64,000 nt of DNA from Haloplanus aerogenes (GCF_003856835.1 NZ_CP034145.1:3224001-3288000); one strand, 5' to 3'; counted from the first letter of the stretch, positions 54,373 through 63,958 are shown. Numbers and translations: made by a program. Notes: generated by a model from the letters alone, not told the origin.

Positions 54373-55023
54373 TCACCGCCGTTCACGTCGACCCCGCTCG
54401 GCGTGCGAACGACCCCGCCACGCGAGGTACCCGACGATCAGGAGGAGGATGCCGATCACGGCGGGCCGTCGCCACCGCCGTCGGGTCGGTTGCGAGTCGC
54501 CTCGCTCGTCGCCCCACGACAGTAGCCGGGTGGCAACGTACTCGTCGACGGTGTCGTCTTCGACGATTTCGAATGTCGCCGCGCCGAGGGAATCGAGGGG
54601 GTCGAGAAGCGATTGCAGCACGTCGACGAACCGCTTCGCGTCGTCGGTGGTCGCCCACTCGTACAACTCGAGAAATTCGCCCTCCTGCGTCCCGGCCAAC
54701 CAGAGTTTTCGTCGGAAGCCGGGCATGCCGGCGAAAAACGGGGTGGCGACGTTCGCGAGCGGGTCGAATAGCACGCTGCGAAGCGTCTCGCTCGTGGTCC
54801 TGTCGGCACCGTGCAGGTGAAAGACGAGGACGACGCCGTCGTCACGTGCGTCCGCGACAGCCGGCTGGAGCGTCGTTTCACGGTAGAGGACGAAGCGGTC
54901 TCCGTCCGGCAGTTCGAGGACGTACCCCAGACGCTGCTGCGGAAATCGGATGCGGCCACCGAGGAGATAGCCGATGGATCGAAGCAGCGATTGCAGGAAC
55001 ACGAGTGCGGTTTGCGGGTTCAT
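54373..55023 (-). CDS. Unknown protein with C-terminal membrane anchor
   Basis: A 216-residue protein. The N-terminal 180 residues are soluble, with FVLYRETTLQPAVADARDDG, VLVFHLHGA and ELYEWATTDDAKRFVDVLQS, the last recalling a dimeric alpha/beta-barrel helix. A single helix PAVIGILLLIVGYLAWRG and a strongly basic tail end it, so it is probably tail-anchored with the domain outside or inside the membrane. I do not recognise the family. Start MNPQTALVF at 55023. Confidence 0.6.
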   Translation of the reverse strand: MNPQTALVFLQSLLRSIGYLLGGRIRFPQQRLGYVLELPDGDRFVLYRETTLQPAVADARDDGVVLVFHLHGADRTTSETLRSVLFDPLANVATPFFAGMPGFRRKLWLAGTQEGEFLELYEWATTDDAKRFVDVLQSLLDPLDSLGAATFEIVEDDTVDEYVATRLLSWGDERGDSQPTRRRWRRPAVIGILLLIVGYLAWRGRSHAERGRRERR

Positions 55024-55132
55024 GGATCACTCCAGCGATGGCACCGTGTCGCTCCACCGACGGACGACATCGATTGAGACCACCGCTACCTGTAGGTCAC
55101 CAGTCGTCTTAGTATCTCGCTGTCCCGCGACT

Positions 55133-55294
55133 CACGACTCCGACCGCGACCCGTACCCGCCGTGCCGCGTCGACACCGTCTCCGGTTCCGGCTGTGCGGC
55201 GTTCAACAGCGCCACGTACACGCCCGGCCGTCGCTGGAGCCACCCCAGTTGCACCGTCACGTGACCGGCGACGAACAGGCCGAGCAAGAGCACC
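55133..55294 (-). pseudogene. Remnant of a small membrane protein gene
   Basis: The frame reads as one helix (VLLLGLFVAGHVTVQLGWL) followed by RRPGVYVALLNAAQPEPETV and a polar tail, 53 residues from a GTG at 55294. The same frame stays open further upstream to the preceding gene, broken by a single TAG at about 55319. Its upstream part (HLAVESACAFATSLGLP) also looks like helix, but it has no start codon. This suggests a damaged gene of about 90 residues; the short version could still be translated. Confidence 0.4.
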
Positions 55295-55409
55295 GGTGTT
55301 TCGAGTACCTGTCGGGCCTAGACTGGGAACCGCGGGACCGACGGGAGTCCGAGCGAGGTCGCGAACGCACACGCACTCTCGACCGCGAGGTGCCGGTGGT
55401 AGCGACCGA

Positions 55410-55883
55410 CTAGTCCCCTCGATTCGGCTCGAACTCGTGGATCGGCCACTCGAGTTCGTGCGCCAGCGCCAGTTCCCGTTCGTCCTCGTCGAGAGCCCGG
55501 GCGGTCAAGCGCACCGGCATGTCGATGGCGGCGTTCGCGTACGGGACGGTGAGGCGCCCAGTCAGCCGGGCGCCCGAATCGAGTTCGACGATGGCGACAG
55601 TGTACGGCGCCCGGCCTTCGAGTGCGGAGGGCGGCGTCCGAACTTCGGTGTAGGAGACGACGGTCCCCGTTTTCGGCTGTGATTCGACGTGCAGGTTCCG
55701 GCCGCCGCAGGCGTAACAGGCCGGGCGGGGCGGGACCAGCCGCTTCCCGCAGTCCTCGCAGACGGCGGCGAGCAGGTCGCCGGAATCGAGCGCCGAGAAG
55801 AAACCGGGGAGGGTGAAGGGACTGTCTGGCGTCACCTCGTCGGGTGCGAGCGGTGCGGTCGTGGAGTGGTCGTGGTCGGTCAT
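55410..55883 (-). CDS. Zn-ribbon OB-fold (DUF35) protein
   Basis: A 157-residue protein. The rubredoxin-like zinc ribbon CEDCGKRLVPPRPACYACGG lies near residues 42-61. An OB-fold follows (GTVVSYTEVRTPPSALEGRA, TVAIVELDSGARLTG). DUF35 proteins bind acyl-CoA and bridge thiolase and HMG-CoA synthase in archaea. The gene overlaps the upstream thiolase by 4 bp (ATGA), so the two products probably form a complex. Confidence 0.9.
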   Translation of the reverse strand: MTDHDHSTTAPLAPDEVTPDSPFTLPGFFSALDSGDLLAAVCEDCGKRLVPPRPACYACGGRNLHVESQPKTGTVVSYTEVRTPPSALEGRAPYTVAIVELDSGARLTGRLTVPYANAAIDMPVRLTARALDEDERELALAHELEWPIHEFEPNRGD

Positions 55884-57052
55884 GTGGTGAGAACGTGGGC
55901 GACGGTGACGGCGTCTGCGACGCCACCTTCGTTGATCAGCAGCGCGGTCGTCGCGTCCGCGACCTGTCGCTCGGGTGTCGCCGTCCCGGTCAGTTGTTCG
56001 TACGCTTCGACGGCCTGCGCGAGGCCGGTGGCGCCGATGGGGTGGCCGCGGGCCTTCAGCCCCCCACTCGTGCTCAGGTGCGTGTCGGTCCAGCCGTCGC
56101 TGCGCTCGGCAGGCGGGAGTGCGCTCTCGTATCCCCGCCCACGGGGTGCGAGTCCGGCGGCCTCGGCGAGGAGTGCCTCACTGATCGTGAAGGCGTCGTG
56201 GACCTCGGCGATATCGACGTCCGCCGCCTCGACGCCCGCCTCGTCGTACGCTTCGGTCGCCGCCTCGTGGGCACCCTCGACGAACGTGAGGTTCCGGTCC
56301 GCGACGCCGATGTTGTTCGCACCGGCGCCGACGCCGGCGACCCGGACCGGCGGGCGGTCGTCGCCGTCGTCGAACCGCGCCGCCACGTCCGCGTTCGCCA
56401 CGAGCACCACGGCCGCGCCGTCGGTGACGGGCGCACAGTCGAACAGTTTCAGCGGCGGGGAAACGTAGTCGGAGTCGAGTACCGTCTCCACGTCCGTCTC
56501 CCGCTGGAACTGCGCCCGTGGGTTGGCGGCGGCGTTCGCGTGGTTCTTGACCGCGATACGGGCGAGGTCACGCTCCGTCGCGTCGGTGTCGTGGAGGTAT
56601 CGCTGGGCGAGGAGGGCGTACTGGCTCGGCGCCGTGACGCCGGAGCGCTGTTCGAGCGCGCGGTCGAACGCCGCCGACAGCGCGTTTGTCGCCCCTGCGG
56701 TGCCGCCCGCGGTCATCTTCTCGACGCCACAGGCGAGAACCGCGTCCCGGCGGCCGCTCCGTACGTCCTCGACGGCGTGGCGGAGGGCCAGCGCTCCCGC
56801 GGCGGCACAGCCCTCGACCCGTTCGGAGGGGACGTGACGCAACCCGCACCACTCCGCGAGGAGCGTTCCGTACATGATCTGGTGCTCGTAGGACTCCGAC
56901 TGGTTGCCGACGTACATCGCGTCGACCACTTCGGCCGGATCGGGACCGCCCTCGAACGCCTCGGCGACGGCGGCGCTGAAGAGGTCCCGCCCGGTCAGTT
57001 CGGTGCGGCCGAACGGCGAGGTGCCGACGGCCGCGACGTGTGGGTCGGGCAT
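55880..57052 (-). CDS. Thiolase-family acetyl-CoA acetyltransferase
   Basis: A 390-residue protein of the archaeal/SCP2 thiolase type. The nucleophile cysteine lies in RVEGCAAAGALAL near residue 81, and the catalytic histidine in GLKARGHPIGATG near 337. DIAEVHDAFTISEALLAEA is a further family block. It would condense or cleave acyl-CoA, either acetoacetyl-CoA for mevalonate or a fatty-acid-like substrate. The short form and the DUF35 partner support the archaeal complex type. No HMG-CoA synthase gene is adjacent. Confidence 0.88.
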   Translation of the reverse strand: MPDPHVAAVGTSPFGRTELTGRDLFSAAVAEAFEGGPDPAEVVDAMYVGNQSESYEHQIMYGTLLAEWCGLRHVPSERVEGCAAAGALALRHAVEDVRSGRRDAVLACGVEKMTAGGTAGATNALSAAFDRALEQRSGVTAPSQYALLAQRYLHDTDATERDLARIAVKNHANAAANPRAQFQRETDVETVLDSDYVSPPLKLFDCAPVTDGAAVVLVANADVAARFDDGDDRPPVRVAGVGAGANNIGVADRNLTFVEGAHEAATEAYDEAGVEAADVDIAEVHDAFTISEALLAEAAGLAPRGRGYESALPPAERSDGWTDTHLSTSGGLKARGHPIGATGLAQAVEAYEQLTGTATPERQVADATTALLINEGGVADAVTVAHVLTT

Positions 57053-57077
57053 GCACCCACCCAGACGTGCTACGTAG

Positions 57078-59585
57078 TTAACTGTTCGTCGTCCCCGCGT
57101 CGCCGTTCGTGACCGGCGGCGGCTGCAACTCGCCGAAAAGGCGCTCCCAGACGACGAGCGCCGCGGGCAACACCAGAAGCGAACTCAGGAAGGCGTAGAC
57201 GACCGAGAGCGCGGTGAGCATCCCGAAGTCGCCGATGGCGGGAAACACCGAGAGGACGAGGACGCCGATCCCGAAGACCGTCGTGAGGACGCTCCCGAGG
57301 AGCGCGCCACCGGTGCCGTAGACGCTCCGGGAGAGGGCGTCGAAGACCGTCGGCTGGAGGCGTCGCTCGTCGATGTAGCGGTGGGTGAGGTGGACCGAGT
57401 AGTCGATGCCGAGGCCGATCGTCATGGCGAGGACGGTCGCGGTGAAAGCGTTGAGCGAGAAGCCGAGATAACGCATCGATCCGCCGACGAAGGCGACCGT
57501 GACGATGATGGGGGCGAGGTTGGCGAGGCCGAGCGACGCCCGTCCCTCCAGCACCCAGTAGACGAACAGCAGGAAGACGGCGGTGCCTGCGAGCGCCAGT
57601 GCGAGGCTGACGATGGCGGACGCGAAGATGATATCCGAGATGGCCTTGAACACGACGATGTTGCCGGTCGCCGTCGCGCCTGCCCGGTACCGGTCCGCGA
57701 CCGCCCGTGCGTCTGCCGTAACCTCGGCGTCGGTTCGATCACCCTTCACCGCGTACACCACGCGGGCGCTTCGGCGGTCCTCGGTGAGGTACTCCAGCGT
57801 CCGATCCCGGGCGGGCGAGGCAAACAGGTAGTCGTACACCTCGTCGAGATTCCGGTCGGGGATGCCGTTCGCGTTCCGATCGTTCCGGGCCACGAGCGCG
57901 GCGAACTCGGGGTCCTGTTCTTGGTAGGTCCGGACGATCGTCACGATCGAGGTCTCTCTGGCGTGCCGTCCGTCCCGCACGAACGTATCAGGGGGATTGT
58001 CGCCTGCCCGCCACATCGACTCCAGCGCAGTGTTTCGTTCCATCGGCGCCTCGACGTAGACGACCACCTCGTCGTCCTCGCTTGACTCGAAGGTGTCTTC
58101 GAGGTAGTTGATCGTGGCCGTGATGGTGTAGTCGCCGGGTCGGAACGGTTCGGGAAGCACGTCGTAGAAGTCGGCAGTCTCCTCGGGTGGGAGGAACTGC
58201 TCCTGCGAGAACGTCGTGTCGATACCGGCGGCGTAGTAGCCGGCGCCGCCGGAGGCGACCAAGGCGACGAGGAGGAAGACGACCGGGATGCGCCTGGCGA
58301 CGATCACGCCGACGGAGAGGAGACCGCCGAGCCGCGACCCCTCCGATCCGATCGGTGTCTGCGAAAACGTCGGGATCGGATACCGGTCGCGGAGGGCGTC
58401 GGTGTAGAGTTTGAGTGCCGGCAGGAAGACGCCAAAGACGAAGAAGGTAAAGATGATGCCGACCGCCGCGACGAGGCCGAACTCCCGGATGGGGAGCAGG
58501 CCGCTCACCAGATTGGAGGAGAATCCGATGACCGTCGTCGCGGTGACGATGAAAAACGCCACGAGAAGCTGATCGGTCGCGGTCCGCATCGCCCGCTCGG
58601 GATCGGCCTCCGTGAGCCGTTCCTCCCGGTAGCGGTTGATCGCGTGGATGCCGAAGTCGATGCCCACCGCCAACAACAGCGGCGGGACGGCGATGAGGAT
58701 CTGTGAGAAGGCAATGCCGGCGAAGCCCATGAATCCGAACGTCCACACGATGGTCATGCCGAGACCGGTCAGTCCGAGGAGCAGGTCGACGAGGTCACGG
58801 TAGGCGATCGCGAGAAAGAGGGCGATGAGAATGACCGCCGCGGGGACGACGATGAGCAGAGAGTCGCCGATGACCGTTCCGAACTCGACGGCGATGATTC
58901 CCGACCCAAAGACGATAACGTCGCCCCCGGCGGCGTCGGCGATATACCGTGCCTCGACCTGAATCGATTCGAGCGGGCTGGCGCTCCCCTGTCCCGTCTC
59001 GGCGTCGATGCCGGCGGGGACCTCGTGCGTGACGATACCGATGGTCGCCGAGGCGGAGGCGGCGGTCGGATTGAAGTCGTCGCTCAACAGGGCGGCAAAG
59101 CGCGGGTCTCCCGCCGCGAGCGTGCGGACGGCGATCCGTATCTGGCCGGGCGTCGCGCGCTCGACGGCGTCGATTTCTTCTTCGAGGGTCGACGCGGACG
59201 GGTCGAGTTCCCGGGCGACGAGTCGGGCAGCGCTCTCGGTTCGGATGACGCGCATCCCCGGATCGTCGGCCAGCCGTTCCTGAACCGTGAGCATCCGAAG
59301 GAGCCCCCGCTTCGAGAGGACGTTCTCGCCGCGCTGGATGAGCTGTGTACTTCCCTCGTCGGCCGCGAACGGGGCGGAGAACTGCTCGTTGACGGCTTCC
59401 AGCGCCGCCTCCTCGGGAACGTCTTCGGCGAACGACTCGGTGCCGGATTCGGTCGAGACGGCGGGGAGCCCGGCGGCGAAGACGGCGGTCACGAGAACGA
59501 ACGCGAGGATGACGGTGCCCGGGCGGCCGGTGATCCAGTCGTCCGCCGCGTCGATGAACCGCTGATACGGTATTTTCGACGGCAC
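57078..59585 (-). CDS. RND-superfamily (MMPL/HAE3-type) transporter
   Basis: An 835-residue membrane protein with two repeats, each of one helix, a large external domain and five helices. The matching motifs GIDFGIHAINRYREER near 304 and GLGIDYSVHLTHRYIDERR near 722 show the internal duplication. It probably exports hydrophobic compounds or lipids using the ion gradient. It directly follows the COG1361 gene (1 bp apart), a pairing that suggests a joint exporter complex. The start MPSKIPYQRF is typical. Confidence 0.9.
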   Translation of the reverse strand: MPSKIPYQRFIDAADDWITGRPGTVILAFVLVTAVFAAGLPAVSTESGTESFAEDVPEEAALEAVNEQFSAPFAADEGSTQLIQRGENVLSKRGLLRMLTVQERLADDPGMRVIRTESAARLVARELDPSASTLEEEIDAVERATPGQIRIAVRTLAAGDPRFAALLSDDFNPTAASASATIGIVTHEVPAGIDAETGQGSASPLESIQVEARYIADAAGGDVIVFGSGIIAVEFGTVIGDSLLIVVPAAVILIALFLAIAYRDLVDLLLGLTGLGMTIVWTFGFMGFAGIAFSQILIAVPPLLLAVGIDFGIHAINRYREERLTEADPERAMRTATDQLLVAFFIVTATTVIGFSSNLVSGLLPIREFGLVAAVGIIFTFFVFGVFLPALKLYTDALRDRYPIPTFSQTPIGSEGSRLGGLLSVGVIVARRIPVVFLLVALVASGGAGYYAAGIDTTFSQEQFLPPEETADFYDVLPEPFRPGDYTITATINYLEDTFESSEDDEVVVYVEAPMERNTALESMWRAGDNPPDTFVRDGRHARETSIVTIVRTYQEQDPEFAALVARNDRNANGIPDRNLDEVYDYLFASPARDRTLEYLTEDRRSARVVYAVKGDRTDAEVTADARAVADRYRAGATATGNIVVFKAISDIIFASAIVSLALALAGTAVFLLFVYWVLEGRASLGLANLAPIIVTVAFVGGSMRYLGFSLNAFTATVLAMTIGLGIDYSVHLTHRYIDERRLQPTVFDALSRSVYGTGGALLGSVLTTVFGIGVLVLSVFPAIGDFGMLTALSVVYAFLSSLLVLPAALVVWERLFGELQPPPVTNGDAGTTNS

Positions 59586-59586
59586 G

Positions 59587-61185
59587 CTATCTCCGTCGGA
59601 TGACGACGACGGCGGCGATCACCGCGGCGCCGACGCCGAGGAGAATCCAGATGGGGAGCCCGCCGCCGCGTCGCTCTTCGACGGTAACGGGGAGGCGGAA
59701 CGTATCGGAGATTTCGGTCGTGCCGTCCGCGCGGTCGTATTCGAAGTCCATCGAGACGGGGTACTCCTTGGGGAACGTGGACCGAGCCGCGCTCACCTCG
59801 AAACTGATTTCCGCCGACTCGCCGGGTGCGAGTTCGTCGACGAACGCCTCGTCGTCGCTCGTTGCGATGGGATCGTCCACGAACAGTTTCGCGGACACGT
59901 CCGAGAGCGACTCCGCCTCGGCGTTCGTGACCATCACCGTCAGCCGGCCGCTACCACCCGCCGAGACGTTCGACTCCACCACCTCGACCGTGAACGGGTC
60001 GCGTTCCGGCGCGACCTCGATCCGGGCGGTGAGCGCGTCGCTCGTCCGGTTGTCACCGTCCTCGTCCTCGTAGTCGACGACGAACTGGAGTTGGCGCGCG
60101 CCGGGATCGGCGGCGCTCGACACCTCGACCTCGAACGCGAACGCCGCGGACGCACCCGGGTCGAGGTCGGGGACGGCGAACTCCGTCTCACTCGCATCGA
60201 AGTTGGGGCTCGCGGGCCGGAAGACCACGACCGCGTCGGCGACGGGGAGGGGACCGTCGTTCGTCACGGTCCCGGAGACAGCCCCCTCGTGGTCGACGCG
60301 AAGCGTCGATTCGACGTCCGACAGCGAGAACGTCTGTTCGGCCAGCGGACGGAGGCTCGACCGAAGCTCGTTCGACGACTGGGCGAAGCCGTCGGTGTCG
60401 GTGTACGAAACTCGTCCGGTGACGGTGTAGTTCCGGAGTTCGGCATCGTCGACGACCGTGGCCGGGAACGTCACCGTCCTGATCTCGCCGGGAGCCCACT
60501 CGCCGACGAACGACTCCGCCGTGGTCGCGCCGCCGAACGTCAGATCGTCGTTCCCGGAGATGAGCTGAACGCTCGCCTCCCGGGCGAGCGCCGTCCCGAC
60601 GTTCTGTACCGAGACGGTCGTCGTTCCCGATCCGCCAATCTGTGCGTCGGTCCCCATCTCGACCACGCGGAATCGCGCCCGTTCCTCGACGACGACCGGA
60701 ATCGTCACGCGGCGGGTGACCGTCCGCTCCTCGTACTCCGGTTCCGCGTCGAGGTCGGTTCGGTCGTAGGCCACCACCGAGGTGTAGGTGTACGTGAGTT
60801 CGACCGGCAGTTGGTAGGTTCCCGGCGGGACGAACTCGGGGACGGTGAGTTCGATAGCGGCCGGTCCGTGGATACCCTCGGGGACGACGCCGAACGGAAT
60901 CGCGCTGGTCTCCACGTCGATACCACGAACCTCGCCGATGTCGAGCGTCGCGGAGCGGGCGGTCGTGACGCGGTCGACAAATTCCTGTGGCCCCCCGCGG
61001 ACGATAGTCGCGTCGTTGACGACGTACACGTCGAGGGTGACCGCCTCACCGGGGGCGACCCGGTTGTCCGGCACCGACAACGAGAGGTCGGCCCGCCCGA
61101 CGACGACCCGATCGGTCGCGGCAACCGGCACCGCAGAGAGGACCAGCGCCAACACGAGAACGAGCGTCACGATGCCGACCCTCAT
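59587..61185 (-). CDS. COG1361-type surface protein with C-terminal anchor
   Basis: A 532-residue exported protein. A signal peptide (MRVGIVTLVLVLALVLSAVP) is followed by four or five immunoglobulin-like repeats (VVEMGTDAQIGGSGTTTVSV, VVESNVSAGGSGRLTVMVTN, ELAPGESAEISFEVSAA). One C-terminal helix and RRR end it (WILLGVGAAVIAAVVVIRRR). Family members act as extracellular partners of RND exporters. It heads the two-gene operon. A minus-strand box near 61365 (AGTTTAACTC) predicts a leader of over 100 nt, which is long for haloarchaea. Confidence 0.88.
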   Translation of the reverse strand: MRVGIVTLVLVLALVLSAVPVAATDRVVVGRADLSLSVPDNRVAPGEAVTLDVYVVNDATIVRGGPQEFVDRVTTARSATLDIGEVRGIDVETSAIPFGVVPEGIHGPAAIELTVPEFVPPGTYQLPVELTYTYTSVVAYDRTDLDAEPEYEERTVTRRVTIPVVVEERARFRVVEMGTDAQIGGSGTTTVSVQNVGTALAREASVQLISGNDDLTFGGATTAESFVGEWAPGEIRTVTFPATVVDDAELRNYTVTGRVSYTDTDGFAQSSNELRSSLRPLAEQTFSLSDVESTLRVDHEGAVSGTVTNDGPLPVADAVVVFRPASPNFDASETEFAVPDLDPGASAAFAFEVEVSSAADPGARQLQFVVDYEDEDGDNRTSDALTARIEVAPERDPFTVEVVESNVSAGGSGRLTVMVTNAEAESLSDVSAKLFVDDPIATSDDEAFVDELAPGESAEISFEVSAARSTFPKEYPVSMDFEYDRADGTTEISDTFRLPVTVEERRGGGLPIWILLGVGAAVIAAVVVIRRR

Positions 61186-61471
61186 GCGCGCCCCTCGCAG
61201 TCACTCGCGAGACCGTGTGCCGTCGGAGAACGATCCACGGCACCGGTCGATTCATCACTGTCGACCGTCGACTCGACCGCCAGAACCACACAATCGCCGA
61301 ACCGTCGCGGGGACTTCGCGGCGGATACCACTGCGTACATCGGTAGTAGTAGCCGGCGAGTGGAGTTAAACTGTTGCCTCAATAACAATAAGGCGGGAGC
61401 AAAGCATCGATCCGACCCCGAGTGAAGAACGGCGACCGAAGGCTTAGGCAGGTACGGGCCGACGTGTGACC

Positions 61472-61579
61472 ATGGGCGACCCAGCCTGTTATCTGGACTA
61501 CTGTCCCGACTGTGCGGCGCCCGTCCCCGTGGTCGACGGCGAGTGCCCGGACTGCGGCGCGGAACTCGACGACTGCTGA
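61472..61579 (+). CDS. 35-residue zinc-knuckle microprotein
   Basis: The peptide starts MGDPACYLDYCPDC and has a second knuckle CPDCG near residue 26, giving a four-cysteine zinc site, and ends LDDC. A TATA-like box AGGCTTAGGC near 61439-61448 is about 26 bp before the ATG, so the mRNA would be leaderless. Such tiny CPxCG proteins are common in haloarchaea. It overlaps the 3' end of the ATPase gene on the other strand for about 80 bp. Confidence 0.65.
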   Translation: MGDPACYLDYCPDCAAPVPVVDGECPDCGAELDDC

Positions 61580-62610
61580 CCGCCGCGCTCACTCGCCCGC
61601 GGGTCGTCGCCGCCGTGGGTCGTCTCGCGTCGCCGGATCTGCACGCCGTGGACCGATTCGGTCACGTCGTCGACGACGACGGCACCACCCGGATCTGCCG
61701 GGAGTCGGTCGCGGAGCGTCCCCGTCAGATACGTCGGCGTCGCCTCCGCGAGCGCCGCGATGTCGGCGGCGGCCGTGAGCCGGTGGGCGACCAGCAGGTC
61801 CGATTGCGAAATCGCCACGGACGGGAGCGACGCCGGGCGCTGGGTGGCTACGACCAGCGAGACGCCCGGACTCCGCCCGCGCGTCAACACCGTCTCCAGC
61901 GCCGGCGCCGCGACGCCGTCGAAGAACGCGTGCGCCTCGTCGATCAGGAGCCACGGCAACCGGGCTGGATCGCGCTCCACGCAGGCCCGATACAGCCCCG
62001 ACGCGACGCCGCGAACCAGCGCCGATGCCGCCCGGTCGGGGAGGTGCGAACAGTCGAGGACGGTCGCCGGTTCCGAGAGCAACGCTGCGGCGTCGAGGCC
62101 GTCGGGGTCGAAGACGCCCCACGACGCCGCGAGGCGGAGATGGTTGCGGGCCGCGCGGCGGACGCTGTCGTCGACGCGAGCCTGCTCGATCCGGGCCGCC
62201 ACCGCGTCGAGGGTCGCCGTCTCCGCCTCCCGAGCCGCCTCCCAGAGGACGGCACCGGCCGGATCGGTCGTCGAGAGATCGAAGAGCGCGGGCCACGTCG
62301 ACGGCGGCACGGCCGACGGCGACACCGTCGGCGCCTCGACGACACGCGCCGGGATCGAGCCGTCGGCGAGGCCGCCGAACTCACCCATCGGGTCGACGAC
62401 GACGGGCGCGACGCCCGACGCCCGCGCCGCCCCCTCGGCGAGGACGCCGAGCGTGTGGGACTTGCCGTAGCCGCGCTTGCCGACGACGAGTGCCGCGTGC
62501 GGCCGGTCCAGATCCAGCCCGACCGCCGCCCCCTCGCTCCCGTCGGCAGCGCGATAAGTGCCGAGGCGGGCGACCGGTCCGTCCGGGTCCGTGCGTCCGA
62601 GGACGTTCAT
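61498..62610 (-). CDS. HerA/VirB4-like ATPase
   Basis: A 370-residue P-loop ATPase. Walker A GKRGYGKSHTLGV is near residue 44, Walker B LPWLLIDEAHAFFDG near 226 and the arginine/sensor region LVVATQRPASLP near 254. This resembles HerA-type and DUF87 ATPases of archaea, which move DNA or act in repair. The start MNVLGRTDPDGPVARLGTYR at 62610 is chosen; the frame is open upstream with no protein-like sequence. The last 28 residues (GGQQSSSSAPQSG..) are antisense to the microprotein and may be non-native read-through. Confidence 0.82.
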   Translation of the reverse strand: MNVLGRTDPDGPVARLGTYRAADGSEGAAVGLDLDRPHAALVVGKRGYGKSHTLGVLAEGAARASGVAPVVVDPMGEFGGLADGSIPARVVEAPTVSPSAVPPSTWPALFDLSTTDPAGAVLWEAAREAETATLDAVAARIEQARVDDSVRRAARNHLRLAASWGVFDPDGLDAAALLSEPATVLDCSHLPDRAASALVRGVASGLYRACVERDPARLPWLLIDEAHAFFDGVAAPALETVLTRGRSPGVSLVVATQRPASLPSVAISQSDLLVAHRLTAAADIAALAEATPTYLTGTLRDRLPADPGGAVVVDDVTESVHGVQIRRRETTHGGDDPRASERGGQQSSSSAPQSGHSPSTTGTGAAQSGQ

Positions 62611-62686
62611 GGGACGGCGTGGCCGCGGCTTCGGGGATAAATCCCGGGGCGGAGGTTCAAGTACGGGAACGGGAGCACACCGGCCC

Positions 62687-63136
62687 ATGTTCGACGCGTT
62701 CCGAGACGACCGCCGCGCCATCGAAGGACTGCCGATCAGACTGGTCATCGCTCTCGTCATCGGCGTCGCCAGTCTGAGCGTGATGATGAACATGCTGACC
62801 GGCATTCAGGGACTCTCGACGACGGAACTCGACGTGCGGCCCGAACCGGAAGTGATCGGTCCCGGCAGCGGATCGATCGAACTGACTGTCGTCGGTGCCG
62901 ACGGCTCGGCCGTCGCGGACGCGACGGTGCTCGTCAAGGCGGGAAGCGCCGACCTCGGCAGTGTCGAGACGGCGACGACCGGCGAAGACGGCACGGCTCG
63001 CGTCTCCGTAACGCCGACGCTCCGGGCGAATCAGGACGAGGGAACGCTGGTGATCGAGGTGAAACCGCCGGCCGGAAGTGGGTACGTCGACCGACGCGGA
63101 AATACGAAGGTGCTGGTGGTCAGGGGGGAGGAGTGA
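62687..63136 (+). CDS. Single-helix protein with external beta domain (DUF7382-like)
   Basis: A 149-residue protein. MFDAFRDDRRAIEGLPIRLV leads into one helix (LVIALVIGVASLSVMMNML), like a pilin-type or membrane-anchored start. The rest is an Ig/carboxypeptidase-regulatory-like domain (IELTVVGADGSAVADATVLV). It should face outside. The frame is open upstream, but MFDAFRDD is the natural start. Its end faces the pcm gene 1 bp away. The DUF name is from memory. Confidence 0.7.
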   Translation: MFDAFRDDRRAIEGLPIRLVIALVIGVASLSVMMNMLTGIQGLSTTELDVRPEPEVIGPGSGSIELTVVGADGSAVADATVLVKAGSADLGSVETATTGEDGTARVSVTPTLRANQDEGTLVIEVKPPAGSGYVDRRGNTKVLVVRGEE

Positions 63137-63137
63137 C

Positions 63138-63911
63138 CTATCGTCGGTGGTGACCGCGCCCGCCGTCGAGGCGGTCCTCCCAGTCGATCCAGTTCTGCTC
63201 CCACCCGGTCGGCGCGAAGTAGCCCTGTTCGGCGAACTCGCGGTCCTCGCGTTCGGTGCGGTTGCGGGTGACGCCGCCGGCCTCCTCGCCGGCGACGAGG
63301 AGGGGTGCGAGCGTCGTCGAGCCGAACTCCTCGACGACCGCGTACCCCTCCGGAGAGTCGTCGGCTTCGACCGCCACGAGCGTCTGGTCGGGCGTCCCCA
63401 TCGGCATCACGAGGCGGCCGTCGGGGGCGAGCTGGTCGAGCAGCGCGCGCGGCGGGCGCACCGCCGCCGCCTCGACGAGGATGCGGTCGAAGGGGGCGTA
63501 CTCCGGTAGCCCGTTCGCGCCGTCGCGACGGTCGACGAGGACGCCCTCGTAGCCCGCCTGTCGGAGATTCCGACGCGCGTCGAGGACGAGCCGGCGGGCG
63601 ATGTCGACCGCGTGGACGCGCCGCTCGCCGACGAGTTCGGCGAGGAGCGCGGCCGTGTAGCCGACTCCGACGCCGACGACGAGTACGTCGTCCTCGTCGC
63701 CGGTGTCGAGGGCTTCGAGCAGGCGCGCGACGGTTCGAGGGGCGAGAACGTCCGTGCCGGCGTGGTCGCCAGCACGGTTGTCGTAGGGGCGGTCCTCGAC
63801 GAAGACGTGCCGGGGGACCGTCCGCATCGCCACCCCGAGCGACTCGTCGAGACCGTCGAGGGCGTGGTCGAGGCCGTCGACCATGTCCTCGCGCAACACC
63901 GCAGGGTCCAT
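63138..63911 (-). CDS. pcm: Protein-L-isoaspartate O-methyltransferase
   Basis: A 257-residue SAM enzyme that starts repair of isomerised aspartates in aged proteins. VPRHVFVEDRPYDNRAGDHA near 32-51 and the SAM motif VVGVGVGYTAALLAELVGER near 78-97 are the signatures. FDRILVEAAAVRPPRALLDQ follows. A C-terminal extension of about 60 residues (NRTEREDREFAEQGYFAPTG) is longer than in bacterial Pcm. A partial minus-strand frame upstream may be a second copy. Confidence 0.92.
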   Translation of the reverse strand: MDPAVLREDMVDGLDHALDGLDESLGVAMRTVPRHVFVEDRPYDNRAGDHAGTDVLAPRTVARLLEALDTGDEDDVLVVGVGVGYTAALLAELVGERRVHAVDIARRLVLDARRNLRQAGYEGVLVDRRDGANGLPEYAPFDRILVEAAAVRPPRALLDQLAPDGRLVMPMGTPDQTLVAVEADDSPEGYAVVEEFGSTTLAPLLVAGEEAGGVTRNRTEREDREFAEQGYFAPTGWEQNWIDWEDRLDGGRGHHRR

Positions 63912-63958
63912 ATCTGGATCTTGGCGCCAGCGCTTATCAAGGGTGCGCTTGCGCTGGC

